From: an uncultured Lentisphaerota bacterium
Lineage (GTDB): Bacteria; Verrucomicrobiota; Kiritimatiellia; CAIQIC01
DNA: 39,165 bases
Assembly: GCA_903871765.1 (NCBI GenBank)
Contig: CAIQIC010000214.1
Location: forward strand, 1 to 39,165
Reading direction: 5' to 3'
The position numbers and the translations under genes are program-made. Position 1 is the stretch's first letter, and every line of letters begins with the position of its first letter. The notes beneath the pieces were generated by a model that saw only the letters and a program-made list of their open reading frames with translations, was not told where the DNA came from and made no database searches. This document shows positions 24,402 to 36,200 of this stretch, piece after piece.

Positions 24402-24421
24402 CCGGTGTGGGGGGCAAGGTT

Positions 24422-24600
24422 ATGAAGCGACATCCTGAGGCCGTGCGGCGCGGACCCTGGAAGCCACGCGTGGCGCGGGATGGTCCAAAGCAAGGCAGCA
24501 CCCCTGCCGGTCGCCGGAGCTGTACCACCTCGACGACGATGTCGGCGAGACCGCCGACGTGGCCGCCCGCCATCCCGAAATCGTCGTTTTCTGGGTTTAA
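24422..24600 (+). pseudogene. Frameshifted C-terminal fragment of a second sulfatase
   Basis: Reading from 24422 gives HPEAVRRGPWKPRVARDG, matching the sulfatase C-terminal AVRxGxWKL segment. After a shift of frame, 24517-24600 reads ELYHLDDDVGETADVAARHP, then EIVVFWV and stop, matching LYDLxxDxxExxNVAxxHPxIV. The intact neighbour has the equivalent FAVRQGRWKLEF and LQLYDMAEDLGERGNVYRAH. The two pieces are in order and properly spaced but in different frames, and everything before them is missing. It is therefore the relic of a separate sulfatase gene, probably a former tandem copy. Confidence 0.75.
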
Positions 24601-24703
24601 TGGGCGGCGTGAGCTGAAGTGGTTTTATTATTGTCGCATTGGTTCCACTGACCCCGTCAGAGGTCCCGCGCCACTACCAGGCCCCTGTCGACCTTGTGCA
24701 AGG

Positions 24704-24892
24704 TGGCCCCGGCTGGCCGTCAGGCAGAGCGCCAGCGTGTTCCGGTTGAGGGGGGCAGCAGGGATTGGGCGCATAACAAAAATCTATCCGGCCGGATAGA
24801 TTTTTGTTATAGGCGCCGAAGGGTGCGGCGGGCCTCGCCGGCGGTTCCACCAGGCCTGATGTGGCGCTCTGCCGGACGGCAGTCCGGGGCCA
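24704..24892. mobile_element. Palindromic element, MITE-like
   Basis: Outer arms 24704-24734 and 24862-24892 are inverted repeats of 31 bp (TGGCCCCGG...GGCAGAGCGCCA; a few mismatches plus one offset base). In the middle, 24773-24810 is a perfect 38-bp palindrome whose half is ATAACAAAAATCTATCCGG. The whole 189 bp could fold into one long hairpin. No protein is encoded. It resembles a miniature inverted-repeat element, but no target duplication was identified. Confidence 0.55.
24773..24810. other. Perfect 38-bp palindrome (possible bidirectional terminator or operator)
   Basis: Two 19-base halves meet with no spacer. The AT-rich ends (ATAACAAAAAT / ATTTTTGTTAT) give a T-run after the stem in both directions, while the centre is CCGGCCGG. 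This could end transcription from either side, or bind a dimeric protein. It lies between the sulfatase remnant and hom. Confidence 0.5.
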
Positions 24893-24975
24893 TGTGATCC
24901 AAGAAGGCCGCAGTATGAAAGGATTCCTTGGCCTTCGCGGTTGTACCTGCCCAGAGTCGTCGCGGCGGGATTTGC

Positions 24976-25003
24976 TTGTTTCGCGGCGATTTTCATCTAT
25001 CGT
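24976..25003 (+). promoter_or_regulatory. Possible promoter of the hom operon
   Basis: TTGTTT at 24976-24981, a 16-base spacer and TATCGT at 24998-25003; transcription would begin close to 25010, leaving a short leader with GGAG before ATG 25029. No attenuator or riboswitch structure was recognised. Confidence 0.35.
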
Positions 25004-25028
25004 GGGCACGTTTTGGAGTTGCACGGGT

Positions 25029-26327
25029 ATGAAGACCATAGGCATTGGACTGCTCGGTTTCGGCACGGTGGGCGCCGGGGTGGTGGAGGGCTTGCAGCGC
25101 CAGGACGCGACGCTGGCGGCGCGGCTGGGCCTCGGGTTCGCGCTGCGCCGGATCGCCGATCTCGACCTGGAGCGCGACCGCGGGGTGGCCGTGGACCGGT
25201 CCCTGCTGACGCGCGACGCGGCGGCCGTGGTCAACGATCCGGCGGTGGACGTGGTCGTGGAACTGATCGGCGGCTGCGGCGCCGCACAGCAGTTGATTCT
25301 CCAGGCGCTGGCGCTGGGCAAGCCGGTGGTGACGGCCAACAAGGCGCTGCTGGCGGCACACGGCGCGGAAATCTTCCAGGCCGCCGAGGCGCGGCAGACG
25401 CCGGTCTATTTCGAGGCCAGCGTCGGTGGCGGCATCCCCATCATCAAGGCGCTGCGCGAAGGGCTGGTCGCCAATAACATCCGCAGCATCTACGGCATCC
25501 TTAACGGCACCTGCAACTACATCCTGACCCGCATGGAACAGGAGCAGGCGCCGTTTGACGCCGCGCTGCGGGCGGCGCAGGCGGCCGGCTATGCCGAGGC
25601 GGAACCCAGCCTGGATATTGACGGGCACGACACGGCGCACAAGGCGGTCATCCTCGCCGCGCTGGCTTACGGTTGTCCCGTGCCGCTGAGCGCGGCATCC
25701 GTCGAAGGTATCCGCGGGCTGGCGATGGAGGACCTCGGCAACGCGCTGGAAATGGGCTACCGGATCAAGTTGCTGGGCATCGTCAAACTGGGCCCCGCCG
25801 GAGTCGGCGTGCGCGTGCAGCCGACGCTGGTGCCGCGGGCGCACTTGCTGGCCGCGGTCAGCGGCGTCTTCAACGCGATCCAGGTGGACGGCGACCTGGC
25901 CGGGCAGACGCTGTATTACGGCCGCGGCGCGGGCCGGACGGCGACGGCCAGCGCGGTGCTGAGCGACCTGGCCGACGTGGCGCGCGATCTGGCCGCCGGC
26001 CAGCGGCGCATGGCCCCGGTCCACGCGGCGGCGGGCCGGACCTTGCAACTGCAGCCTGCCGACGACATCGCGGTGCGCTGCTACCTCCGGCTGACCTTGC
26101 TGGACAAGCCCGGCATGCTGGCGCGTGTGGCCCAGGTGCTGGGCAAGCACGGTATCAGCATCGCATCGGTGATGCAAAAGGAAGCCCGGGCCGGCCAGCA
26201 TGTACCGGTGGTGATTGTCACCCACCAGGCTGCGGAGCATCAGTTTCGCAGCGCCCTGGCTCTGATTGACCGAATGGAGATTATTGGCGCGCCGACGGTG
26301 CGGCTGCGGATTGAGGACTTTGAGTGA
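25029..26327 (+). CDS. hom: Homoserine dehydrogenase
   Basis: Reduces aspartate semialdehyde to homoserine, the branch point to threonine and methionine. The 432-residue protein has the monofunctional layout. An N-terminal NAD(P) domain reads IGIGLLGFGTVGAGVVEGLQ. The catalytic domain carries the signature FEASVGGGIPIIKALREGL followed by NNIRSIYGILNGTCNYIL, with the conserved glutamate and lysine region GHDTAHKAVILA. A C-terminal ACT domain (LTLLDKPGMLARVAQVLGKH) is usual for threonine feedback. The frame is open upstream to 24861, but ATG 25029 begins the conserved domain and follows GGAG at about nine bases. An aspartokinase gene starts 66 bases downstream, and cimA after that. Confidence 0.96.
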   Translation: MKTIGIGLLGFGTVGAGVVEGLQRQDATLAARLGLGFALRRIADLDLERDRGVAVDRSLLTRDAAAVVNDPAVDVVVELIGGCGAAQQLILQALALGKPVVTANKALLAAHGAEIFQAAEARQTPVYFEASVGGGIPIIKALREGLVANNIRSIYGILNGTCNYILTRMEQEQAPFDAALRAAQAAGYAEAEPSLDIDGHDTAHKAVILAALAYGCPVPLSAASVEGIRGLAMEDLGNALEMGYRIKLLGIVKLGPAGVGVRVQPTLVPRAHLLAAVSGVFNAIQVDGDLAGQTLYYGRGAGRTATASAVLSDLADVARDLAAGQRRMAPVHAAAGRTLQLQPADDIAVRCYLRLTLLDKPGMLARVAQVLGKHGISIASVMQKEARAGQHVPVVIVTHQAAEHQFRSALALIDRMEIIGAPTVRLRIEDFE

Positions 26328-26393
26328 GAGCCGGGAAGGCCGCCGGCTGGCGGTTGGGCGCGCGTAAGCGCAGAAGCGACACGCGGGTATGGT

Positions 26394-27772
26394 ATGGGCT
26401 TGAAAGTGGTAAAATTCGGCGGGACCTCGCTGGCGGATGCCGGCCAGATCCTGAAAGTTTTCGAGATCGTCAAGGCCGATCCCGACCGGCGGATCATTGT
26501 GGTCTCGGCGCCCGGCAAGCGCCACAAGACCGATACGAAGGTGACGGATCTGCTGATCGCCTGCGCCGAAGCCATGCTCAAGCACGGCGCGGCGGAGCAG
26601 GAACTGGCCGTCGTGGTCCAGCGCTTTGCGGAGATCCAGCAGGCCCTCGGCTTGCCGGACAGCATCACGCGCGCGATCGAAACCGATCTGCGTCAGCGGT
26701 TGGCGGGCGACCGCCAGCACCACGGCAGATTTTTGGACGGCCTGAAGGCTGCGGGCGAGGACCATTGCGCCCAGCTCGTGGCCGCGGCGTTCCGACAGAA
26801 GGGTCTGGATGCGCACTATGTCAGCCCGCGCGAGGCCGGCCTGTTGCTCAGCGCCCAGTTCGGCAACGCACAGGTGCTGGAAAAATCCTATGCCCGGCTC
26901 GCCGAACTGCGGCACCATTCCGGCGTAACCATCTTCCCCGGCTTTTTCGGCTATACCGAGGCCGGCGAAGTCGCCACCTTCCCGCGCGGCGGCTCGGATA
27001 TCACCGGCGCGATTTTGGCGGCCGCGGTCCAGGCCGACGTCTACGAGAATTTCACCGACGTGGATTCCGTTTATGCCTGCGATCCGCACATCGTGCCGGA
27101 GGCGCCGCCGATCACGCTGCTGACCTACCGCGAGATGCGCGAGCTGGCCTACGCGGGGTTCGGCGTCTTCCACGACGAGGCGATCGTACCGGCCGTGCAG
27201 GCCGGCGTGACGATCGGCATCAAGAACACCAACCGGCCGTCCGCGCCGGGCACGCAGATCGTGCCGGAGCGGCCGTATTCGGCCGGCGGCGTGGTGGGCG
27301 TGGCGAGCGCGAACGGGTTCAGCACGATCTACGTGAGCAAATACCTGATGAACCGCGAAGTCGGCTTCAGCCGGCGACTGCTGCAGATCCTGGAGGACGA
27401 AAACATCTCCTATGAGCATGCGCCCTCCGGCATCGACAACACGAGCATGATCGTGCGCAGCCGGGAGCTGACGCCGGCCCGGGAGGCGCGCGTCGTCGGG
27501 CGCATCCAGGCGGAACTGGCGCCGGACGACGTCGAGGTCGAGCACGGCCTGGCCCTGCTGATGATCGTGGGTGAGGGTATGCGCTACACGGTCGGCCTCG
27601 CGGCCCGGGCGACGCGCGCCCTGGCCGACGCCGGCGTGAACATCGAGATGCTGAACCAGGGCGCGTCGGAAATCAGCATCATGTTCGGCGTGCAGGAAGC
27701 CGACCGCAAGAAGGCGGTGCGCGCGTTGTACCACGCCTTCTTTGCGCCGGCCCACGGCGGGGAGCAGACGGT

Positions 27773-27776
<4 letters not shown>
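26394..27776 (+). CDS. lysC: Aspartate kinase (aspartokinase)
   Basis: Phosphorylates aspartate, the first step towards lysine, threonine and methionine. The 460-residue protein starts with the kinase motif VVKFGGTSLADAGQILKVFE. Further catalytic segments are FPGFFGYTEAGEVATFPRGG and SDITGAILAAAVQADVYENF with TDVDSVYACDP. The C-terminal third holds two ACT modules (VGFSRRLLQILEDENISYEH; ALADAGVNIEMLNQGASEIS). It belongs to the longer, monofunctional class seen also in clostridia and archaea. The stop overlaps the start of cimA (ATGA, four bases), indicating translational coupling. No strong ribosome-binding site precedes ATG 26394. Feedback by lysine or threonine is expected but not readable here, and lysC is used as the generic symbol. 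Confidence 0.93.
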
Positions 27777-29359
<1,583 letters not shown>

Positions 29360-29361
29360 CG

Positions 29362-29408
29362 GCCGTGTGGCCGCCGCGCGACACGCGGCTAACGCCGTGG
29401 CCGGGAGG
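29362..29408. repeat. Short palindromic repeat between cimA and the TlpA gene
   Basis: Contains GCCGCG-cgaca-CGCGGC and an outer GGCCG/CGGCC pairing. It is of the same type as the hairpins at 5931-5949 and 15331-15349. No T-run follows. Confidence 0.45.
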
Positions 29409-29415
29409 ATGAGGC

Positions 29416-30750
<1,335 letters not shown>

Positions 30751-30762
30751 TCCCCGCCGGGC

Positions 30763-31860
30763 CTACGCATCGCCGAAGCAAGTGCCGACGGAGCGCGCGG
30801 CGGCGATCATCGGGTTGTCCAAGGGCACCTGTTTCAACTGCGCGATGGCGTCTTGCAACGGCACCGGCACGATCTGCGTGCCGCGCAACGCCGTCATCAT
30901 GCCAAACTGCCCTTCCGCCGCCAGCCGGGCGGCCAACGCGCCGAATTGGGTGGCCAGGATGCGATCGAACGGGGTCGGCGCGCCGCCGCGCTGGAGATGC
31001 CCAAGCACCGTCACGCGCGTCTCGAGCTCGGTGGCCTCGGTGATCTTCCGGGCGACGTAATCCGCCACGCCGCCGAGCTGCCGGGCGTCGGTCCGCTTCA
31101 CGTCGAAGCTCTTGACGATCTCGCCGACGTCCGGGCAGCGGGCGCCCTCGGCCACGCAGACGATGCTGAACCGCTTGCCGTGCCGGCTGCGCTCGCGCAC
31201 CTTGCGGTAGACGGCCTCCCACTGGAAGGGGATTTCCGGGATCAGGATGATGTCCGCGCCGCCGGCGAGGCCGGCGGACAGCGCGATCCAACCGGCGTAA
31301 CGGCCCATGACCTCGATCACCATCACACGATGGTGCGCGGAAGCCGTGGTGTGCAGGCGGTCAATGGCCTCGGTGGCGACCGCCACCGCCGTGTCATGGC
31401 CGAAGGTCCGGTCCGTGGCCATGAGGTCGTTGTCAATCGTCTTGGGTACGCCTACGATGTTCAAACCGCGCGCCCCGAGTTTGGCGGCGATGTTCAACGT
31501 GCCGTCGCCGCCGATGGCCACGAGCGCGTCGAGCTGCCAGTGCCGGTAATGGTCCACCACGCGGTCGGAAAAGTCCCGGATCTCCACCTGGCCGCCGGCG
31601 CCGGTGACCGGAAAGTGCCAGGGATCGCCCTTGTTGGAGGTACCGAGCAGGGTGCCGCCCAGGTTGATGATCCCGGAGACATCGGTGTTCTGGAGCTCGC
31701 GCATCCGGCCCAGCACCAATCCCTCGTAACCGTCCTCGATGCCGATTACCGTGGCGCCGTAGTCGTTCATCGCCGACTTGGCGACGGCCCGGATGACGGC
31801 GTTGAGGCCGGGGCAGTCGCCCCCGCCGGTCAGCAGGCCCAGTCGCGTCAGTTTGCTCAT
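30763..31860 (-). CDS. pfkA: 6-phosphofructokinase (group III type)
   Basis: Phosphorylates fructose 6-phosphate in glycolysis. The 365-residue protein carries LGLLTGGGDCPGLNAVIRAV at the N-terminus, VAIGGDGTLNIAAKL for the phosphoryl donor, GVPKTIDNDLMATDRTFGHD at the active site, and VMVIEVMGRYAGWIA for sugar binding. Gly in GGDGT is the residue generally linked to ATP use (Asp there marks pyrophosphate enzymes), while Lys in PKTIDND is typical of the mixed group III; ATP is the likelier donor but this is not certain. ATG 31860 follows AAAGGAG; the frame is open to 31938, but that part precedes the conserved start. A promoter is visible upstream. It converges on the TlpA gene. Confidence 0.93.
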   Translation of the reverse strand: MSKLTRLGLLTGGGDCPGLNAVIRAVAKSAMNDYGATVIGIEDGYEGLVLGRMRELQNTDVSGIINLGGTLLGTSNKGDPWHFPVTGAGGQVEIRDFSDRVVDHYRHWQLDALVAIGGDGTLNIAAKLGARGLNIVGVPKTIDNDLMATDRTFGHDTAVAVATEAIDRLHTTASAHHRVMVIEVMGRYAGWIALSAGLAGGADIILIPEIPFQWEAVYRKVRERSRHGKRFSIVCVAEGARCPDVGEIVKSFDVKRTDARQLGGVADYVARKITEATELETRVTVLGHLQRGGAPTPFDRILATQFGALAARLAAEGQFGMMTALRGTQIVPVPLQDAIAQLKQVPLDNPMIAAARSVGTCFGDA

Positions 31861-31884
31861 GCTACGCTCCTTTGTCGGGCAGAC

Positions 31885-31913
31885 AGAATACTGGATGGAC
31901 CGGCGCGCGGCAA
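31885..31913 (-). promoter_or_regulatory. Promoter of pfkA
   Basis: On the minus strand TTGCCG (31913-31908), a 17-base spacer and TATTCT (31890-31885). The AAAGGAG ribosome-binding site and start codon follow within 30 bases. Confidence 0.5.
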
Positions 31914-32093
31914 GGCGCGCCCGGCAGGGCCGGCGCACCCAATTTCTTCAAACACGTTTGCCTTTCCGACCCTGTCATGGCATCGTCCCCACCATGCAAT
32001 CTTTTCTGCAACATCAGATAAGGGCAGGAAAATGTCTAGGAACTGGTCTTTGAGGGCGCTGGGCTTGATTGATGGAGAAATAGGAGTAGGAGC

Positions 32094-32448
32094 GTGAAGA
32101 ACGCAGGTTTGGCAGGGCTGGTCGTGCTCATGAGCCTGGCCGCCGTTCCGGTCCGGGCGGTGGATACCAACACGCTGGCGCGGATCGTCCCGTGGCGACG
32201 GCGTTTCGCTCGAGGAGTACGACAACGCGAGCACCCGCCAGAGCCAGCTCGTTTATCTGCAGATCCTGCGCTGGCCCGGCGACGCCATCACGCTGCACAG
32301 CCGCTCCAGGAAAGTCATCGGCAGTTCGCTGCTCACCGGCGGCCAGGTTGAGGTGCGGTAAACCGCGGCCAGGCTGGTCATCACGGTGCCGGCGTCGGAC
32401 CAGCGGGCGCTTGATACCCTGGCGAAACTTGGTTTCGACTTCGACTTG
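32094..32448 (+). pseudogene. Internally deleted secreted glycosidase remnant (GH29-like C-terminus)
   Basis: A GTG start with GGAG upstream encodes a full signal peptide, KNAGLAGLVVLMSLAAVPVRA, and about a dozen further residues. Near 32197 the coding sense moves to another frame, reading DGVSLEEYDNASTRQSQLVY, then LQILRWPGDAITLHSRSRKV. It meets an in-frame TAA at 32359 and continues TAARLVITVPASDQRALDTL. These pieces look like the C-terminal beta-sandwich end of alpha-L-fucosidase-type glycosidases (LxWPGD..., LLTGGxV, LVITVPAS). The catalytic middle is gone. Identity as GH29 is tentative; that this is a broken secreted enzyme is clear. Confidence 0.6.
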
Positions 32449-32475
32449 AAACGACGACCCGCGCTGCCCTATGAT
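32446..32475 (+). promoter_or_regulatory. Promoter of tRNA-Ser
   Basis: TTGAAA at 32446-32451, an 18-base spacer and TATGAT at 32470-32475. Transcription would begin about 15 bases before the tRNA. Confidence 0.55.
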
Positions 32476-32497
32476 GCCGCCGCAACGAAAATCCATC

Positions 32498-32587
32498 GGA
32501 AGGGTGGCTGAGTGGCTTAAAGCGCCGGTCTTGAAAACCGGAGTGGGTTTATGCTCACCGGGGGTTCGAATCCCTCCCCTTCCGCCA
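32498..32587 (+). tRNA. tRNA-Ser (anticodon UGA)
   Basis: A complete 90-base tRNA including encoded CCA. The acceptor is GGAAGGG paired with CCCTTCC, then discriminator G and CCA. The anticodon arm CCGGT-CTTGAAA-ACCGG gives anticodon TGA. The long variable arm (GTGGG-tttat-GCTCAC) is the class II feature of serine tRNAs. The T arm contains GGTTCGAATCC. It decodes UCA and related serine codons. Confidence 0.95.
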
Positions 32588-32590
32588 TCC

Positions 32591-32822
32591 TACGCTCTGC
32601 ACCCGCAGACGGGCTTGAGCTACGGATGGCAAGCCATCGGGCGCAGAGTTTAGGATGCCCTGCGAAGCACAAGGCCAAAGGCCGCGGGGCGTAGCAGGGC
32701 AAAGTCTGATTCTTCGTTCTGCGCCCGCCAAGCGGGTTTGCGCTACGGATGGCCAGCCATTCAAGTTGCCGCGCGGAGGATGCCCTCCATAGCGTCAGCG
32801 TAGCGCCGCGCGACGGAGGGCG
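32591..32822. repeat. Repeat cluster downstream of tRNA-Ser
   Basis: Two diverged direct copies, 32591-32637 and 32712-32760, share TCTGC..CCCGC..GCGGG and end CTACGGATGGCAAGCCAT or CTACGGATGGCCAGCCAT. Between them, 32657-32700 starts GCCCTGCGAAGC and ends GTAGCAGGGC, the same stem as the insert in the REP at 3295. At 32782-32822 GCCCTCC and GGAGGGC form the ends of another hairpin. No gene is seen in this stretch. Confidence 0.6.
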
Positions 32823-32847
32823 AAGTTCCATTGAATCCGGAAAGAAG

Positions 32848-32889
32848 TTGACACCGGCCCGGAATTATGTAAAACGTAGTACGTCTTAC
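32848..32889 (+). promoter_or_regulatory. padR promoter with overlapping operator dyad
   Basis: TTGACA (32848-32853), a 16-base spacer and TAAAAC (32870-32875). An inverted repeat, GTAAAACGTA-g-TACGTCTTAC (32869-32889, one mismatch), covers the -10 and start of transcription. PadR repressors usually bind such dyads at their own promoters. Confidence 0.6.
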
Positions 32890-32900
32890 GGAGTACCAGG

Positions 32901-33260
32901 ATGATCGCCGGCTGGGTGACGCAATTGCGCAAGGGGCTGCTGGAGTACTGCGTGCTGAACGTGCTCCGCCGCGGCGCGAGCTACGGCTACGAGATCGTCC
33001 AAGCGCTCCAGCAAATCGAAGCGCTGGCCGTCTCCGAGAGCACGATCTATCCCATCCTCAACCGGCTGCGCGCGGAAAAATATCTGACAACGCGCGACGT
33101 GCCGTCGGCGTCCGGCCCGCCGCGCCGCTACTTCACGCTCACGCCCGCCGGCCGCCTGCGCCTCGCGGAAATGCGCGCCCACCTGGATTTACTCAACGAT
33201 GCATTGAACCAGTTGCAACAACCCCTGCATGAGAAGGACCAACATGAACCTGCCGGATGA
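32901..33260 (+). CDS. PadR-family transcriptional regulator
   Basis: A 119-residue winged-helix repressor. WVTQLRKGLLEYCVLNVLRR followed by GASYGYEIVQAL is the PadR N-terminal signature, and SESTIYPILNRLRAEKYL is the recognition helix with wing. SGPPRRYFTLTPAGR completes the domain. The short C-terminal helix (LDLLNDALNQLQQPL) would provide dimerisation, as in the compact PadR subfamily. ATG 32901 follows GGAG. The last 17 bases overlap the start of the HAAS-A2M gene, so the two are translated together. Compact PadR genes are often paired with HAAS-domain membrane proteins, exactly as here. The promoter just upstream has an overlapping dyad, suggesting autoregulation; the inducing signal is unknown. 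Confidence 0.93.
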   Translation: MIAGWVTQLRKGLLEYCVLNVLRRGASYGYEIVQALQQIEALAVSESTIYPILNRLRAEKYLTTRDVPSASGPPRRYFTLTPAGRLRLAEMRAHLDLLNDALNQLQQPLHEKDQHEPAG

Positions 33261-36200
33261 ACTCCAACGGAAGATCGAGGACTATTTGCGCGCGGTGGAC
33301 AGCCACCTCGGATCCCGCAGCGCCGCCGTGCGCCGGGAACTGCTGAACGAACTCCGCGAACATATCGCCGAAGCCCTGCGCCGCCGCTGCAGCGCGGCAG
33401 CCCCCACCGCGGCCGATCTGGAGGCCGTGCTCGGCGAGTTGGATGCGCCGGAAAGCTATGCGGAGGAGGCCGGCGCTTTGGCCGCAACGCCGGCGCCGTG
33501 CGATCCGCACCGGCGCTCCACGGTTTGGTTGTTGCTGGCGCTGGCCGCCCTGGCGCTGAACGGCTGGGCCGTGTGGCGGCTGACGCATCAGCCGCCGGCC
33601 GGCGGCGTTGCGTCGCCCGGCGGACAGAAAACGGCGGCCGTGGCGCCGGCATCCTTGCGACTGGACAGCGTGGAGCAAATCAATCTCTCGCCAGACCGCG
33701 AGGCGACGCTGCGCCTTTCGTTCACCGCCAGGCCCAGCCGGACGGATCTGAAGAAATATCTCCGGCTCATGACGCCCGATAAAAAAGAGCAGGATTATGT
33801 CCTGGTCGGCGCCGCCGGCGTGAATGTCGTGCTGATCCGGACGGGGCCGTTGAGCTTTGATCAACTCTGTCTGGAACTGGCCAAAGGATTGCCGGCGGTC
33901 GGTGGACCGCCGGCTACGGACAGCGCGTGGAGCATCGATCTGGAAATAACCTCCAAGCTGCAATTGACCCGGATCGAGCCGCAGGCGCCGGCCTTCGGCG
34001 ACATCCACCTGGAGTGTCAATTCACCGAGCAGCTAGATCCCAGCGCGGCGTCCCCGTTCATCGAAGTATCGCCCGTGGTCAAATTCACGGCCGAGCAGCA
34101 TTGGCGCGGTTGTGCGCTGAGCGGCCCGTTCCAACCGGGCGCGATCTACACGCTGACGTTCCGCGCCGGCCTGCGCTCAGTCAACGGGCGCCCGCTGTTC
34201 AAGGACGTCGTGCGCACGGTCCAGATCCCCAATCGGCGGACGGCGGTGGCCATTGCCACGGACGGCCGTTATCTTTCACCGCGCGGCCAACTGACCGTGC
34301 CGGTCAGCGCGATGAACCTGCGCGCCTGCGAGATCAGCCTCGCGCCTGTCCTGCCCCAGAACCTGGTGTTCCTGGCCCAGCGGGATGGCGGGCGCAATGC
34401 GAATAATGCCCAGGAAGCGGCCGACCGGCTGACGGACGCGGCGGCGACCGTGACGAACCGGCTGGCCGCGCCGCTGAACACCGAGGCAAAATTTTCCGTC
34501 CACTTGCGCGATCTGGCCGGTCCCGAGCCGCGCGGGCTCTACCTGTTGAGCGTGCGCAAGCTGGCGGACTCAGCGGCGGAGCGTCCCTATTATTCCGGTC
34601 GCGGGCGCCGGCACTATTATTATGACGACGACAGCCGCGTGCAGGATCACAAGCTGATTGCCGTGACGGATCTCGGCCTCGCCGCGCGCCTGAGCAGCGG
34701 CGAATTGCTGGTGTGGGTCAATTCCCTCGGCACGGCCAAACCCGTCGCCGGGGCGGAACTGGTGCTCTATGCGGAGAACAACACCGAGCTGGCTCGCGGC
34801 GCGACGGACGCCCGCGGGCTGGTGACGCTCCGGTTCAAGCAGGATGACAAGGCCGCCGCGCCGTTCCTGGTGGTGGCCCGCGCGGGCGCGGATTTTTCGT
34901 TCCTGCCGCTCGAAGGCACACAGGTGAACGCCGCGGGCGAGACAGACGGTCGCCCCTATCTGGCCGACGGCTATGAGGCCTATCTCTTCAGCGATCGCGG
35001 CGTATACCGGCCCGGCGAAACGGTGCATCTCCAGGCGCTGGTGCGCGACCGTCATCTGGAAGCACCGCCGGCGTTCCCGGCCCTGTTCCGCGTGGTGAAG
35101 CCCAATGGCCGCGTCTTCCGGGACGTGCCCATCCAACTCGATGCCCAAGGCGCGGCGGAAACGGCGGTGACGCTGCCGGAGTTCCTGCCGACGGGCCGTT
35201 ACGAGTGCCGGCTGGTGTTGCCGGGCACGTTCAAGGAACTCGGCGCCACACCGGTCGCGCTGGAGGAATTTGTCCCGCCGCAGATTCGCGTACGCGTGGA
35301 GACACCCGCGGCCCGCGTCGCGGCCGGCCGGCCCGTGCCGTTTGCTGTCCGCGCCGAGCATCTCTTCGGCCGCCTGGCGGCGGGACTCAAGGCGCGGGGC
35401 TACGTCACGCTACGGCCGGCGCCGTTTGCGCCCAAGGCCTGGCCGGAGTGGCGGTTTGGCGACGAGGAACGGAAATTCGCGGAAACCTTCAAGGTGGACA
35501 GCGAGCGGGTGCTGGATGCGCAGGGCAGCGCCGCGTTTGCCATTCCGACCAGCGACGCCTGGCGGCCGCCGGCCGCCATCCGGGTCGGATTCCAGGCGAC
35601 GGTGACCGAGTCCAGCGGTCGTCCGGTCACCGCGCACGCCCAGACCCTGGTGGACGTCTATCCCTTCTACATTGGCTTGAAAACCGGCGACCGGGACGTG
35701 GTACGCGTCGGCGAGACACAGCAGGTCGCGGTGGTCGAAGTCGCCGGTGACGGCGCGGCGTGGACCAACGCCAAGCCGTTGGCGGTACGCCTGGACCGCG
35801 TCGCGTGGAACACGGTGCTGCGGCGGGACGACCGCGGTCGTTATCAATGGCAGTCCGAGGAGCAGAAGACCAAGGTGCTCGAAGACACCTGCGCTGCCGG
35901 CGGGCAGCCGTCCGACTATGCCTTCAGCGTCTCCGCGCCGGGCCAGTACCTGCTGACCTTCAGCCATCCGGCCAGCGGCGCTGCGTCGAGCTTCCGCTTC
36001 TATGCCGGCACGGCGGACCAGCAGTGGTTGTCGTGGAGCCGCGAAAAACCCGACGTGGTGGAGTTGACGCTGGACAAGCCGTCCTACCGGCCGGGCGACA
36101 TGGCGCGGTTGCTGATCAAGGCGCCGTTTGCCGGCCAGGCGCTGCTGACGATCGAGTCCAACCATGTGCTGGAAAGCCGCGTGATCGAGCTGGCGAAGAA

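Noticed and set aside
24893-25028. Riboswitch or attenuator ahead of hom
   Set aside because: I found no leader peptide rich in the relevant amino acids, no T-box motif and no recognisable lysine or SAM riboswitch core.
24993-27755. A 920-codon minus-strand open frame
   Set aside because: Antisense to hom and aspartokinase, both strongly supported by motifs.
32517-32831. Minus-strand reading frames containing MAEGEGFEPPV and WRKGRDSNPR
   Set aside because: They are the antisense of tRNA-Ser and its repeats; such peptides are well-known spurious translations of tRNA genes.
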